DNA from: Xenopus tropicalis
Lineage: Eukaryota; Chordata; Amphibia; Anura; Pipidae
Assembly (NCBI RefSeq): GCF_000004195.4
Contig: NC_030678.2
Location: forward strand, 155,108,547-155,172,546
Direction: 5' to 3'
Length of the DNA stretch: 64,000 nt
The translations under genes were made by a program, and so were the position numbers. This document shows positions 51,769 through 63,290 of the stretch, one piece after another; position 1 is the first letter of the stretch, and each line of letters opens with the position of its first letter. Under the pieces are notes generated by a model, which had not been told where the DNA came from, did no database searches, and was given only the letters and a program-made list of their open reading frames with translations.

Positions 51769-51990
51769 GGCGATAAGCAGCTGAGGAAACCATAAGGTGA
51801 TCACTCTGCACTTCTCTCTCAAGTCTGCTGTGTTAGGTGACAGGTAAGCTTTACCTGCAGGGAATGGTCCCTTGCCTTCCTTCTGCAGCCAGATTGGTCC
51901 ATCCCTTGCACATGTGACTTGGCAGTGGACACCTGTTGGGAGGGGTTAGGACTAGTAGATAAGGAGAGCTCCTTCCCTATTCATGGTGAC
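51769..51990 (-). promoter_or_regulatory. pdx1: Candidate pdx1 5' UTR and proximal promoter
   Basis: This is the non-repetitive DNA directly upstream of the pdx1 start codon. Seen here: an inverted CCAAT box (ATTGG on the plus strand, 51893-51897), an E-box CACATGTG (51909-51916), a second E-box CACCTG (51930-51935), and an AGATAAGG GATA-type site (51957-51964). No TATA box stands in a suitable place, which fits the TATA-less, E-box-dependent pdx1 promoter of mammals. A palindrome with 7-bp arms (CAGGTAA/TTACCTG) lies at 51841-51857. Function is inferred from position and motifs only. Confidence 0.4.
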
Positions 51991-53380
51991 CATTTTCCCT
52001 ACTTTTAGCACTTTATACGTGACCTCGGCCATTAATAGTACAAACTGCACTCATATTCGGGTTTTACGTATACCGAGGATTCCTGGCTAGAATTAAATCA
52101 TGCTCTGAACAAATATGTCTGTCTGGTGAATCCAATATAAAGAATAAAAAGGGACATTTACAATGAGAAACTTTAGAAGTTGTTAAACTGCATTTCCCAG
52201 CAGGCACTATAATTTTCAATTTAATTGTATCTGGTACAAGAATGGTATCGGTACGTGTGTATGCGTGTATATAATGGATATATATTAATCATTAACAGCT
52301 GATCAATAAAATGTCATATTGGTGGTTGTTTAGCTGTTAATAGACTACAACTCCCATGATCCCCCTTGATTGCATGCCACTGATTGGACAACAAACAACA
52401 TGATGAAATTTTCCTCGGAAATGACTCTTAATGAGGTCCTATACCTGGTTCAATTGGGGCATAAACTGTATTTGTGCTTTGGTGTCCAGGTAAGCGCTCC
52501 CAGTTAGTTATGGGACAATAGAGAAAGCAGAATTAATTGCTACTTGGGAGTGCAGCATAGACCCAGAAAGAACATTCATGTCAATGTACGTGGGGTAGTG
52601 GGGTTATGTTAGTTATGGGGTCCGAGAATATCCTTTGCTGGGTGACCTGGGGATGTCAAGGCATGCTCAGACTCCCTATGCTTGGGAATAGTACCAGCTG
52701 CTCCCCAGTCTCTGGCAGAATCACCAAGTGACCTTCTTTGAGCTGTTTACCAAGCAGCAGTGAATTGGGTCATTGTTGGATATTACCTGGCAGGAATCCC
52801 ACTGCTATCAATACAGGGGCTGAGTGCACACCTATTGATTAACAGAAAGGGGAGGGGGGATTCTCTGAAATCAGTGGTTATCAGATAACATTTTGCTACA
52901 GCCACAGCAGGGTCTGGTGGTCACATTGTAAATCTCTGTAGCCACCTGTGTGCTAAATGTAATACATAAACAATATGCAATCGTTACAATGGAATAGTAG
53001 CATTATAGCCTCAAGCTGAAATACAGCAGGTTATATACAGCACATTAGCCACGTAACCAAAGCCAATGCCCAGTAGAGCAGGACTGGTACATCTAACCCA
53101 TTAGCCGCAGCATTCTGACTGCCCATAGTACATCATGTTTTTTTCACATTCACCTAATACAGGCAACAAACACAAATATCAGTAAATATACAGAGGCGTG
53201 GGTGCTGCCATACTGCCATGCAGCTACCAAGGTAAAATAGAAGAAATATGTCAAAATGTAATCCAATAAATCTGTAGGGAAATTATCCCCAGAACAGAAC
53301 AGCAGAATATTTATTTTATTGTTCTACTCAAAACTCCTTATTTCCACAACTGAACATAACATATTCCACCTCCCCCCAAG
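51990..53380. other. pdx1 5' flank, no gene seen
   Basis: Mostly unique-looking DNA. ACTACAACTCCCA at 52344-52356 is a ZNF143/THAP11-type motif. No coding or RNA feature is supported. Confidence 0.5.
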
Positions 53381-53700
53381 GAGTCATGAGGCCCCTTGGC
53401 TTTGTGTGACTACAGCTCCCAGTGCCCCCGTAAATAAAAAGGGGCAATAAGTTCTGGGAGATGTTCTTGAAAAGCTGGGCAATCTGGACATCCTAGGAAA
53501 GTGGCACCTAGAGTGCAATACATAGCCATCAAGCCCAGTCCCAATGAGTATAACATTTGGTCCTAAGCCAGGATGCATAAGCAGTGCCTTTTGGGGTACA
53601 ACTCCCAGCAGCCCCTGAAAGCCAAAGGATATGTTGAGGATGCACTGGACATGTTGGACATGCCAGGCCACTCCAGACCCAATAAAGTGCATTTACATTG
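53380..53700. other. Old repeat with two ACTACARCTCCCAG-type motifs
   Basis: ACTACAGCTCCCA (53409-53421) and GTACAACTCCCAGCA (53596-53610) lie in the same orientation. The surrounding text is loosely repeated between the two halves (GGACATCCTAGG, GGACATGCCAGG). Confidence 0.4.
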
Positions 53701-54549
53701 CAGCAAGTAACTATTGTATATGCTTATAACCAGTCACACAGACTGGTAGCCAGAGAGCAGTGGCCAATGCCCCAGTAGGGGGGCTAAAGGACATGGAGCT
53801 GACCCCAGGAGATAGTGCCCTGCTGGTTGGCTTGGTGACAACGATATGGGGAGGAGGCGAGAGTCGGGCAGGACAAAGATCACTCTCCCGGCTGACTGAG
53901 CTCTCACACAGGGAAAACATGCAGCTCCTATTTGCTCTGCACTTCTCTCTAATTGCACGTCCTGGAAATCCGTGTCCATTTAAATGCTTCATTTCCCCCT
54001 ATTTCAGCACTTCTCTTCTACACCAACTGCCTAAGTGGGAGACTAAATGAGCCTGAGTCTGAGTCTCCATCCTTGCTCTGAATAATGCCATGTACTGCGG
54101 CCAAATGGGGCGGCCTGTAATGTTTTCTCATGTGGATGGGGGTACATACTGTATGTACGGGGGCATGGACAGACAGGTGAGCAACAGTTAGACAGAGAGC
54201 ACTCACTTGTGCTATAGTAATTGTATAAATTGGCCCCAAACATAAAGTAGAATGTTTTTTAGGTATTTATGAGTATATCTGGATTATTTTGAAACATTAA
54301 AAAATACAATAGAATAATTTTACCACCAATATGGATTTATGCAGTTTAGTTGCTATCATAAAATCAGCCAAAAATAATATATGATATGTCGTTTTTATGC
54401 ATTGTATTCTCTGTCCTGTGTGACACTCTCCTATAGATGCAACTTGAGAATTTTTGACTTTCAATGAAAATATGCCACAGTTTTGCCATAGGACATAATG
54501 AGTTGGAGAGCAATATCGGGTGGAAAAAATTCCAAGGAAATTCAGTATA

Positions 54550-54842
54550 CAGGTATGAGACCTGTTATCCAGAATACTCGACACCTGGGGTTTTCCAGAG
54601 ATCTTTCTGTCATTTGTATCTCCATACTTTAAGTCTACTAAAAATCATTGTAACATTAAATAAACCTAATACTTTTTTTGCCTCAAAAAAGGATTAATTA
54701 TATCTTAGTTGAGATCAAATACAATCTATGGTTTTATAGTGACAGAGAAAAAGGAAATAATTTTTAAAAAATTGAATTATTTGATTAAAATGGAGTCTAT
54801 AGGAGATGACTTTACTGTAATTCGGAGATTTCTGGATAACAC
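54550..54842. mobile_element. TA-flanked MITE, single core, right tip lost
   Basis: CAGGTATGAGACCTGTTATC at the left. One core is present, and it ends at TTTCTGGATAACA without CCCATACCTG. Confidence 0.75.
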
Positions 54843-55384
54843 ATTATTTTCAGGCCCAAGTCTACACAATATTCTGAGGAAAGAGTAGCTTTAACTCGAT
54901 GGCCTCTCTGTTCAGCTGATATGGATTTAATGTATATCAGTTGTTCTGTAAATACGCTGTTTCCTGAGCCCATAACGTACTAGATCCATTAGTTTTAGAG
55001 CTTGTTTCCGCTAGGAATCGCATGTTATCCCTAAATAGGATATGGGAGCATTTGTCTCAATATTGTGCCATTAGGCAATTGCTCCCCAAGCCATTTAACA
55101 GCAGCTCGGCTGAATAAACAAACACAAGGGGCTGTAAACCAATTACACAGTGGATAGGGGAAAAGTATTTTATTAGCCTCAATTACTAATTGTGCGCACT
55201 GATTTACCAGCCTGAGCCCCTCACTTAACCCCATCAGCAGCGGGGTCAAGGGGAAAAGATCCGCGCAATCTGCTTAACGTTGGGGTTATATAGGCAACCT
55301 GCTCTCTCAGGGGGAAGATGGAACTGGGCAACAAGATGGGCCATAATACCCTGTATTACAATATTCTATGCCAGGCAGAAAATG

Positions 55385-55600
55385 AAAGGGGTTGTTTACT
55401 TCAAAATTAACTTTTACTATAATGTAAAGAATGCTATTCTGAGACAATTTGCACTTGATCTTCATTTGTTATTATTTGCGTTTTTTTTTAATTATTTAGC
55501 TTATTGTTTAACTCTTCAGTTAGGAAGAGTTAATTTCAGCACCTACCTGGTTGCTAGGGAAAGTTGCCCATTTTAGCAACGGAGCAAAATATGACCCTTG
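55385..55600. mobile_element. TTAA-type MITE fragment (CTATTCTGAGACAATTTGCA)
   Basis: AAAGGGGTTGTTTACTTC, then CTATTCTGAGACAATTTGCA, a T-rich stretch, and GGTTGCTAGGGAAAGTTG. This is the layout of a high-copy Xenopus element; compare 36745-36930 and 61690-61860. Confidence 0.6.
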
Positions 55601-56264
55601 ATAAATCCCCTAATTGTTTATGGAAAACTGCCCGCACCTTGTAAGGATGCTAATGCCACACATAGCGTATTGTCTGCAAGCCGAAAAACACTTGCTGGGA
55701 ATACGCCCCTACGCTTGAAAAAAACGTCTACGTGTGCCTGCACCGGGAAGCATTACATACACTGGGGGTCATTTATAAAATTTGAGCAGCACATAATTAT
55801 TTGCACAATGAACATATTTGCCCTGCACATGTTTATATGGACTGGACAAGACTGGTGCTTTCAGTGCTCTAAATTTCGCTAAATCGATTTTGCAAGTTGC
55901 GAATATATATTCTGCAGTATTATATATATAATATATATATATATATTCTATTATTATTACATAATAAATGCGCACAGAGAGCATGCTCATGCAAATCACA
56001 ATCTCATTTACAAATTTGTGTGCGCAATTCACATAAAAGAAAAGACGGCACAGCAGTGCAAAATGGAAGCGTTTAGCGGAAAATATGCGCAAACAACATC
56101 TGCTAAAAATATATGCCCCCCCACTATGCAATTACTACTGCTGCTGCCTCATTATTAGAATTATTATAAATAAACCTGGACTGAAAGCAGCAATTACATA
56201 GGAGTTGCTCTGTTTTGCTCACCATCATTAAGTGACCATCGTATTTGTTCGTTTTTATGTATTA

Positions 56265-57440
56265 CAGGTATGGGATCTCTTATGCAGAAACCAGTTATCC
56301 AGAAAGCTCTGAATTACAGGAAGGCCACCTTTTTCTCTGTAATAATAAAACAGTACCTGTACTTGATCCCAACTAAGATATAATTACCCCTTATTGGGGC
56401 AGAACAGCCCTATTGGGTTTATTTAATGGTTAAATGATTCCCTTTTCTCTGTAATAATAAAACAGTACCTGTACTTGATCCCAACTAAGATATAATTACC
56501 CCTTATTGGGGGCAGAACAATCCTATTGGGTTTATTTCATGGTTAAATGATTCCCTTTTCTCTGTAATAATAAAACAGTACCTGTACTTGATCCCAACTA
56601 AGATATAATTACCCCTTATTGGGGGCAGAACAGCCCTATTGGGTTTATTTCATGGTTAAATGATTCCCTTTTCTCTGTAATAATAAAACAGTACCTGTAC
56701 TTGATCCCAACTAAGATATAATTACCCCTTATTGGGGGCAGAACAATCCTATTGGGTTTATTTCATGGTTAAATGATTCCCTTTTCTCTGTAATAATAAA
56801 ACAGTACCTGTACTTGATCCCAACTAAGATATAATTACCCCTTATTGGGGGCAGAACAGCCCTATTGGGCTTATTTAATGGTTAAATGATTCCCTTTTCT
56901 CTGTAATAATAAAACAGTACCTGTACTTGATCCCAACTAAGATATAATTACAACCTATTTGGGGGCAGAACAATCCTATTGGGTTTATTTAATGGTTAAA
57001 TGATTCCCTTTTCTCTGTAATAATAAAACAGTACCTGTACTTGATCCCAACTAAGATATAACTACCCCTTATTGGGGGCAGAACAGCCCTATTGGGTTTA
57101 TTTAATGGTTAAATGATTCCCTTTTCTCTGTAATAATAAAACAGTACCTGTACTTGATCCCAACTAAGATATAATTACCCCTTATTGGGGGCAGAACAGC
57201 CCTATTGGGTTTATTTAATGGTTAAATGATTCCCTTTTCTCTGTAATAATAAAACAGTACCTGTACTTCATCCCAACTAAGATATAATTAATCCATAATG
57301 GAGGCAAAACATTTCTATTGGGTTTATTTATTAAATGATTTTTTAGTAGCCTTAAGGTATGAAAATCAAAAATTGAAGAAAGCCCCCTTATTTGGAAAAC
57401 CTCCAGTCCCAAGCATTCTGGATTACAGGTCCCATACCTG
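56265..57440. mobile_element. TA-flanked MITE expanded by a long inverted 113-bp array
   Basis: CAGGTATGGGATCTCTTATG at the left and GGTCCCATACCTG at the right, both flanked by TA. The interior (about 56335-57290) holds eight to nine 113-bp units in minus orientation, the longest such array in the window. Confidence 0.88.
56335..57290 (-). repeat. 113-bp tandem array (minus orientation), eight to nine units
   Basis: GTACTTGATCCCAACTAAG recurs every 112-113 bp. One unit carries ACAACCTATTTGGGGGC in place of ACCCCTTATTGGGGGC. Confidence 0.93.
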
Positions 57441-58120
57441 TATAGTGTATGGGCTTGTTGTGATTTTAGTAGCTATACAGTGGGGGTAGGAGCAGCTTAC
57501 TGCTTTGTTCTAGGCATTCAATATGTTAGTTATGGTATTTGTGCCCAAGCCCCACATTAAGAATTGGTGCATAGAAGATGAAGAAGTGTTTCGAAAGCTC
57601 AGAATAAATATATATAAATATACATATGGCTCATATGAAGTGACTGTCGGGGCCACTATCCTGTTTGCAGGCCAGGAAGACAGCAGTGTAGATAGAAAAG
57701 AACAGGAGCTATTATTATTGTAGCAGCAGCAGCAGGTACATTCCTTCTGAGATAAAGCTCTGTATTTATAGCAGCGTTTCCCATAGAAAGCTCTCACACT
57801 GCCCATAACACACACATACAGCTCGCTAGGAATCTCTGCACTCACAATAGCCACATACTTACCCACAAGGCATGACTGACAGCCTGAGATAAACAGGGCA
57901 GAATATAGGATAATAATGCACCCTAATGCGTCAGACTAGTTCAAACCCTATAAGAATATATTGCACAGATAATGTCAATAAAGGAAGTAAATGGTTAATT
58001 GAATGTCCATTCATTCAGTACAAATATGTTTATTGCGAGTGGGGTAACTAGAGGGGGGCTCCATGGCAAAATCATTTTAGGACTTCGCTAAGCATTGGGA
58101 ATAAAATGTCTTCTGGTTAT
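57441..58120. other. pdx1 5' flank, no gene seen
   Basis: Open frames on both strands around 57510-57866 overlap each other and show no recognisable domain. No repeat was identified. Confidence 0.45.
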
Positions 58121-58124
58121 TTAA

Positions 58125-58982
58125 AAGGGATATTCAAAAATATATTTTTTTATAATAAGGGATTTTTCCTTAATTTTGATGTAACAAAAAAATCGTTTAA
58201 ACATTAAATAAGCCCAATAGGATTATTTTACCCCCAATATTGATTAATTATATCTTTGTTGGGATCAAGTACAGGTACTGTTTTATTATTACAGAGAAAA
58301 GGGAATCATTTAACCATTAAATAAACCCAATAGGGCTGTTCTGCCCCCAATAAGGAGTAATTATATCTTAGTTGGGATCAAGTACAGGTACTGTTTTATT
58401 ATTACAGAGAAAAGGGAATCATTTAACCATGAAATAAACCCAATAGGGCTGTTCTGCCCCCAATAAGGGGTAATTATATCTTAGTTGGGATCAAGTACAG
58501 GTACTGTTTTATTATTACAGAGAAAAGGGAATCATTTAACCATGAAATAAACCCAATAGGGCTGTTCTGCCCCCAATAAGGGGTAATTATATCTTAGTTG
58601 GGATCACGTACAGGTACTGTTTTATTATTACAGAGAAAAGGGAATCATTTAACCATTAAATAAACCCAATAGGGCTGTTCTGCCCCAATAAGGGGTAATT
58701 ATATCTTAGTTGGGATCAAGTACAGGTACTGTTTTATTATTACAGAGAAAAGGGAATCATTTAACCATGAAATAAACCCAATAGGGCTGTTCTGCCCCCA
58801 ATAAGGATTAATTATATCTTAGTTGGGATCAAATACAAGGTACTGTTTTATTATTATAGAGAAAAGGGAATCATTTTTTAAAATTAGAATTATTTGCTTA
58901 TCATGGAGTCTAAAGGAGTTGATCTTTCCATAATTTTGAACTTTCTGGATAAAGGGTTTACACATAATGGATCCCATACCTG
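58125..58982. mobile_element. TA-flanked MITE with 113-bp array, left end degraded
   Basis: The left terminus is missing or decayed. About six plus-orientation 113-bp units lie at about 58195-58870. The right end is GGATCCCATACCTG (to 58982). It lies tail-to-tail with the inverted array at 56335-57290. Confidence 0.8.
58195..58870 (+). repeat. 113-bp tandem array (plus orientation), about six units
   Basis: The standard unit throughout; one copy has GATCACGTACAGG in place of GATCAAGTACAGG. Confidence 0.93.
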
Positions 58983-59013
58983 AGAATCCAAGAATATTAT
59001 TTAAACACATTAA

Positions 59014-59306
59014 TAGTGATAAGCAAATAAGTTCCATGTCGCTTTGCCAAAAAAAATCAGCGAAACTGCTGAAAAATTCACGAAATGGAAAAAAAAATGC
59101 AACATGCACTGAAGTCACTAGGAGTTTTTTCACGCTACCATGCAACTTTTTTAAGTACGCAACTTTGTTTTACATGTGCAACTTTTTTTTTCGTCAAATG
59201 TGTTTGCGGCAAATTTTTTGTTCCAGTTTCACAAATAGCTTGCCTATAGTGAAAAACAGAATTTTGCAGCGAATCCATGCCTGGCGAAAATATTCCCTCA
59301 CCGCTA
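59014..59306. mobile_element. MITE with TAGTGATAAGC/TAGCGGTGAGG ends
   Basis: The left end is TAGTGATAAGCAAATAAG and the right end is the complement of CCTCACCGCTA. The interior is rich in GCGAA/TTCGC-like words. Same family as 37405-37645. Confidence 0.65.
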
Positions 59307-59639
59307 CAAGTTAAATATTTTCAGTGTTTTTAAAGTTGCAAATGTCATTGCAAATGAAAGCAGTTCGTGTGTATGTCCCTTTTGGCTGGTTCTGAGTCTC
59401 AAAACAATGTAGCAGAAGTCAGTTCTCCTCACTTGATCAGCTGACTTTGCTACATTGTTTCAGGAGTCAGAGCCAGTGGGGAAGAGAATATAAAGAGCCA
59501 GACAGATATTACTTTCAGTAGCAATGACATAAGCAAATAACTTTCAAACCATTGGACATTTGTAATAAACGTATATTAGAATGTTGCTTAGAATTGCATT
59601 TTATTTATGTAAAAATCCGTTTTTGGGTTGAGATTTCCT

Positions 59640-59765
59640 TAGAGCAGTAGCACACGGGGAGATTAGTTACCCGCGATAAATCTTCATTACCACAGACAAC
59701 TAATCTTCCCGCAATACCATCCCACCAGCAAGAATGTAAATCGCCAGTGGGATGGCAGTGGGCTC
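59640..59765. mobile_element. Fragment of a CACACGGGGAGATTAG-type MITE
   Basis: AGTAGCACACGGGGAGATTA and ACAACTAATCTTCCCG are near inverted copies. Related to segments near 30055 and 35563. Confidence 0.45.
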
Positions 59766-59769
59766 CAGT

Positions 59770-61290
59770 TGAGCTTACAATCTAAGGTCCCTATCACATT
59801 CCCATCAGTCCCTGCCCCAGTGAGCTTACAATCTAAGGACCCTATCACATTCCCATCAGTCCCTGCCCCAGTGGAGCTTACAGTCTAAGGTCCCTATCAC
59901 ATTCCCATCAGTCCCTGCCCCAGTGGAGCTTACAATCTAAGGTCCCTATCACATTCCCATCAGTCCCTGCCCCAGTGGAACTTACAATCTAAGGTCCCTA
60001 TCACATTCCCATCAGTCCCTGCCCCAGTGGAGCTTACAATCTAAGGTCCCTATCACATTCCCATCAGTCCCTGCCCCAGTGGAGCTTACAATCTAAGGTC
60101 CCTATCACATTCCCATCAGTCCCTGCCCCAGTGGAGCTTACAATCTAAGGTCCCTATCACATTCCCATCAGTCCCTGCACCAGTGGAGCTTACAATCTAA
60201 GGTCCCTGTCACATTCCCATCAGTCCCCGCCCCAGTGGAGCTTACACTCTAAGGTCCCTATCACATTCCCATCAGTCCCTGCCCCAGTGGAGCTTACAAT
60301 CTAAGGTCCCTATCCCATTCCCATCAGTCCCTGCCCCAGTGGAGCTTACAATCTAAGGTCCCTATCACATTCCCATCAGTCCCTGCCCCAGTGGAGCTTA
60401 CAATCTAAGGCTCCTATCAAATTCCCATCAGCCCCTGCTCCAGTGGAGCTTACAATCTAAGGTCCCTATCACATTCCCATCAGTCCCTGCCCCAGTGGAG
60501 CTTACAATCTAAGGCTCCTATCAAATTCCCATCAGCCCCTGCTCCAGTGGAGCTTACAATCTAAGGTCCCTATCACATTCCCATCAGTCCCTGCCCCAGT
60601 GGAGCTTACAATCTAAGGTCCCTATCACATTCCCATCAGTCCCTGCCCCAGTGGAGCTTACAATCTAAGGTCCCTATCACATTCCCATCAGTCCCTGCCC
60701 CAGTGGAGCTTACAATCTAAGGCTCCTATCAAATTCCCATCAGTCCCTGCCCCAGTGGAGCTTACAATCTAAGGTCCCTATCACATTCCCATCAGTCCCT
60801 GCCCCAGTGGAGCTTACAATCTAAGGCTCCTATCAAATTCCCATCAGCCCCTGCTCCAGTGGAGCTTACAATCTAAGGTCCCTATCACATTCCCATCAGT
60901 CCCTGCCCCAGTGGAGCTTACAATCTAAGGTCCCTATCACATTCCCATCAGTCCCTGCCCCAGTGGAGCTTACAATCTAAGGTCCCTATCACATTCCCAT
61001 CAGTCCCTGCCCCAGTGGAGCTTACAATCTAAGGTCCCTATCACATTCCCATCAGTCCCTGCCCCAGTGAGCTTACAATCTAAGGTCCCTATCACATTCC
61101 CATCAGTCCCTGCCCCAGTGGAGCTTACAATCTAAGGTCCCTATCACATTCCCATCAGTCTTTGCCCCAGTGGAGCTTCCAATCTAAGGTCCCTATCACA
61201 TTCCCATCAGTCCCTGCCCCAGTGGAGCTTACAATCTAAGGTCCCTATCACATTCCCATCAGTCTTTGCCCCAGTGGAGCTTACAATCTA
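59770..61290 (+). repeat. 52-bp minisatellite, about 29 units
   Basis: A head-to-tail array of a 52-bp unit with the words AGCTTACAATCTAAGGTCCC, TATCACATTCCCATCAGTCC and CTGCCCCAGTGG. A variant with GGCTCCTATCAAATTCCC recurs together with CAGCCCCTGCTCC, showing some multi-unit copying. A few units lack two bases (CAGTGAGC for CAGTGGAGC). Confidence 0.96.
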
Positions 61291-61577
61291 AGGGGACATA
61301 TATCAAGTTACAGTTCCTGCATGACTGAATGGCACTGCGCAGGTTGCTGAAGGCAGAAAGCTGGTCGCAAACAAAATAGACACTTCACTTCACTTTATTT
61401 TGGAGTCTTTTAGATATTGCTAATAATAACGTGTCTGATATTGAGTGGGTTTACAAAGTGCTAGCAATGTGCAATGTGACTTGCTACTGGTATTGCGCAA
61501 AAAATACTACTGAAAAGAAAGAGGAAAAGGTCAAAAAGAAGAAAATGTGAAATATAATATGATAGAATGAAACTCAA

Positions 61578-61692
61578 CTCCCTGGGGCAGGGACTGATGG
61601 GAATGTGATAGGGACCTTAGATTGTAAGCTCCACTGGGGCAGGGACTGATGGGAATGGGATAGGGACCTTAGATTGGAAGCTTCACTGGGGA
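61578..61692 (-). repeat. Two inverted units of the 52-bp minisatellite
   Basis: CCTGGGGCAGGGACTGATGG and TTAGATTGTAAGCTCCACTG are the reverse complement of the array that ends about 290 bp to the left. Two units are seen, the second ending TTGGAAGCTTCACTGGGG. Confidence 0.93.
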
Positions 61693-61860
61693 GTAATATT
61701 CTGAGACAATTTGCAATTGGTCTTTATCTTTTATTTGTAGTTTTTTTTATTTTATTGGTTGTGTATTTTAACTTTTTTTCAGCAGCTTTCTAATTTGGAG
61801 TTTCAGCAGCTCGTTGCTAGGGTCCCAGTCCCCTTTGTAACCAGGATTTAGCAGCATTTT
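61690..61860. mobile_element. TTAA-type MITE fragment (ATTCTGAGACAATTTGCAATT)
   Basis: GTAATATTCTGAGACAATTT, then GGTCTTTATCTTTTATTTG, CAGCAGCTTTCTAATTTGG and GTTGCTAGGGTCC match the high-copy family at 55385. It abuts the inverted minisatellite units directly. Confidence 0.6.
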
Positions 61861-62732
61861 TGCTTCCTTTTTCCTATCCTATCGTCCTTCTAGTGTAGCA
61901 CATGACTCTGTGCAGAACGCAATTAAATGTAGCAGGGAGACCCCACTTTAGTTGCACTCGTGAGCAAGGTTGAGGTTGCTAAATAGGCTCCATCATCTGA
62001 ACATAAACATTTCTTGTAGGTTTTATTGAACATGTTATATTGCGCTGGGCTTTATTATCCAACACATAAAAGCAGGCGTATTGCTTCAAAATATTAACTG
62101 ATTATTTGAAATAAATGTATTAATTGTTTATTTGACTGATCCTTTATAAAAGAACAATAACTTGCAGCGTAGCCACCGGCCACAATATTCTTTTATATAA
62201 AGTCAACACTGTCCCTTTAAATCTGGATGTACAGCCTCTCCATGCATTAGCATTCAAAACAAACTATAAACCAATAAAGTCAGGTAATAAAAGCAGCGCA
62301 AATTCGTTCATCTCCTAGGAAAACACCATCAGCTTCTGCCCTGATAGAGAGACCCTGCTGGGCACAGAGCGTGAGGAAGAGGATAAACATTTTCCATGCA
62401 GGTAAATGGATTTTATAGAATTTTACACTTTTTTTCCTCCTTATTTCTGGATAAACAAAAGCAGCCGATAAGTACCTGTAGCAGCGCTCACTAACAGCCA
62501 GTGCGCACCCAAGCAAACCCGGGCACGTGTGAGTGTTTCCCAGCAGCCTGTCTGCCCACCTACTCACTAGCAGCACTGCCATATTCCCAGGGAGTCAGGC
62601 TTATTATACACAGCTACGAGTACATTCTACTTAGATGCCAGGGCCCTGCACCCAGGTGTAACAAGAGGAGGGTGCACCAATGCTAAATAGGAAAATAGGA
62701 GCCCTATGATTCCTGCTTCCAACCCTATAAAG
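61861..62732. other. pdx1 5' flank, unique-looking DNA
   Basis: No repeat recognised and no supported coding region. The segment 62215-62420 is compositionally balanced and has AT-rich words such as AAACAAACTATAAACC of the kind bound by forkhead factors; whether it is conserved cannot be judged here. Confidence 0.35.
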
Positions 62733-62938
62733 CACATGTGTCAAACACAAGGCCCAGGGGCCGAATACGGCAATTGTGGCTGTTTTATGTGGCCCCTGGT
62801 GACTGTGCCTGCACCAATTGCCTGACTGCACTGTGACTGCGCCTGACCGTACAGTAGCTTAATAAAAAAATATGGCCGGCGACTTAGCCTGTGTTTTAGA
62901 TTTTGGCCCCCCTTATATGACTGAGTTTGACACCCCTG
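62733..62938. mobile_element. hAT-like MITE without internal minisatellite
   Basis: CACATGTGTCAAACACAAGG at the left and GAGTTTGACACCCCTG at the right match the ends of the element at 28028-28499. The interior is short and lacks the 33-bp repeats. Flanking 8-mers (CTATAAAG, CTTCAGGG) do not match, so no clear duplication remains. Confidence 0.7.
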
Positions 62939-63052
62939 CTTCAGGGATGGGGGAGTGAGAATGGAGGCACTGGCACCCAGGAGCACCCATGATAACAGTT
63001 CTGTGTGCCAGTTCTAGGCAAAGGGAGCAAAGGATGTGAGCACTGTTGTTAC

Positions 63053-63105
63053 AGGTATGGGATCTGTTATCCAGAATGTTTGGGATCAGGGGACTAACCA
63101 TCAAT
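63053..63105. mobile_element. Left end of a TA-flanked MITE, interrupted
   Basis: CAGGTATGGGATCTGTTATC and CAGAATGTTTGGGATC mark the start. Unrelated sequence follows, and a 113-bp array of the same family appears at 63700. Confidence 0.65.
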
Positions 63106-63290
63106 TTTTTATTTTCTGATTCAGATTTTTTAGCTCTAAAAAAAAAATCTGATTCCGATAATTTACCAGCTAAAACTTGCAGAGATAATGTAGTCAATGG
63201 CAGATGTCCTTTCACTTTCCTAGAAGTTCCTTCTTTTTTGTCTCGAGTTTTTGGATTTTTTACCCAGGTTTTTGTGTAACAATTAAAAAA

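Noticed and set aside
51405..51776. 123-codon plus-strand open frame opposite pdx1 exon 1
   Set aside because: It is the antisense shadow of the proline/histidine-rich exon; glycine and aspartate runs mirror the CAC/CAT codons.
51769..51822. Possible N-terminal extension of Pdx1 upstream of 51768
   Set aside because: The upstream frame is open but has no ATG; the codon at 51822-51820 is TTG. The ATG at 51768 matches the family's N-terminus.
57510..57866. 118-codon minus-strand frame with Cys-rich stretch CTCCCCY
   Set aside because: The cysteines come from a short CAG/GCA-type repeat (AGCAGCAGCAGCAGG) on the plus strand; no domain and no splice partners were seen.
59770..61290. CRISPR-like regular spacing of the 52-bp repeats
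   Set aside because: The repeats are directly adjacent with no unique spacers, in vertebrate DNA with a spliced homeobox gene. It is an ordinary minisatellite.
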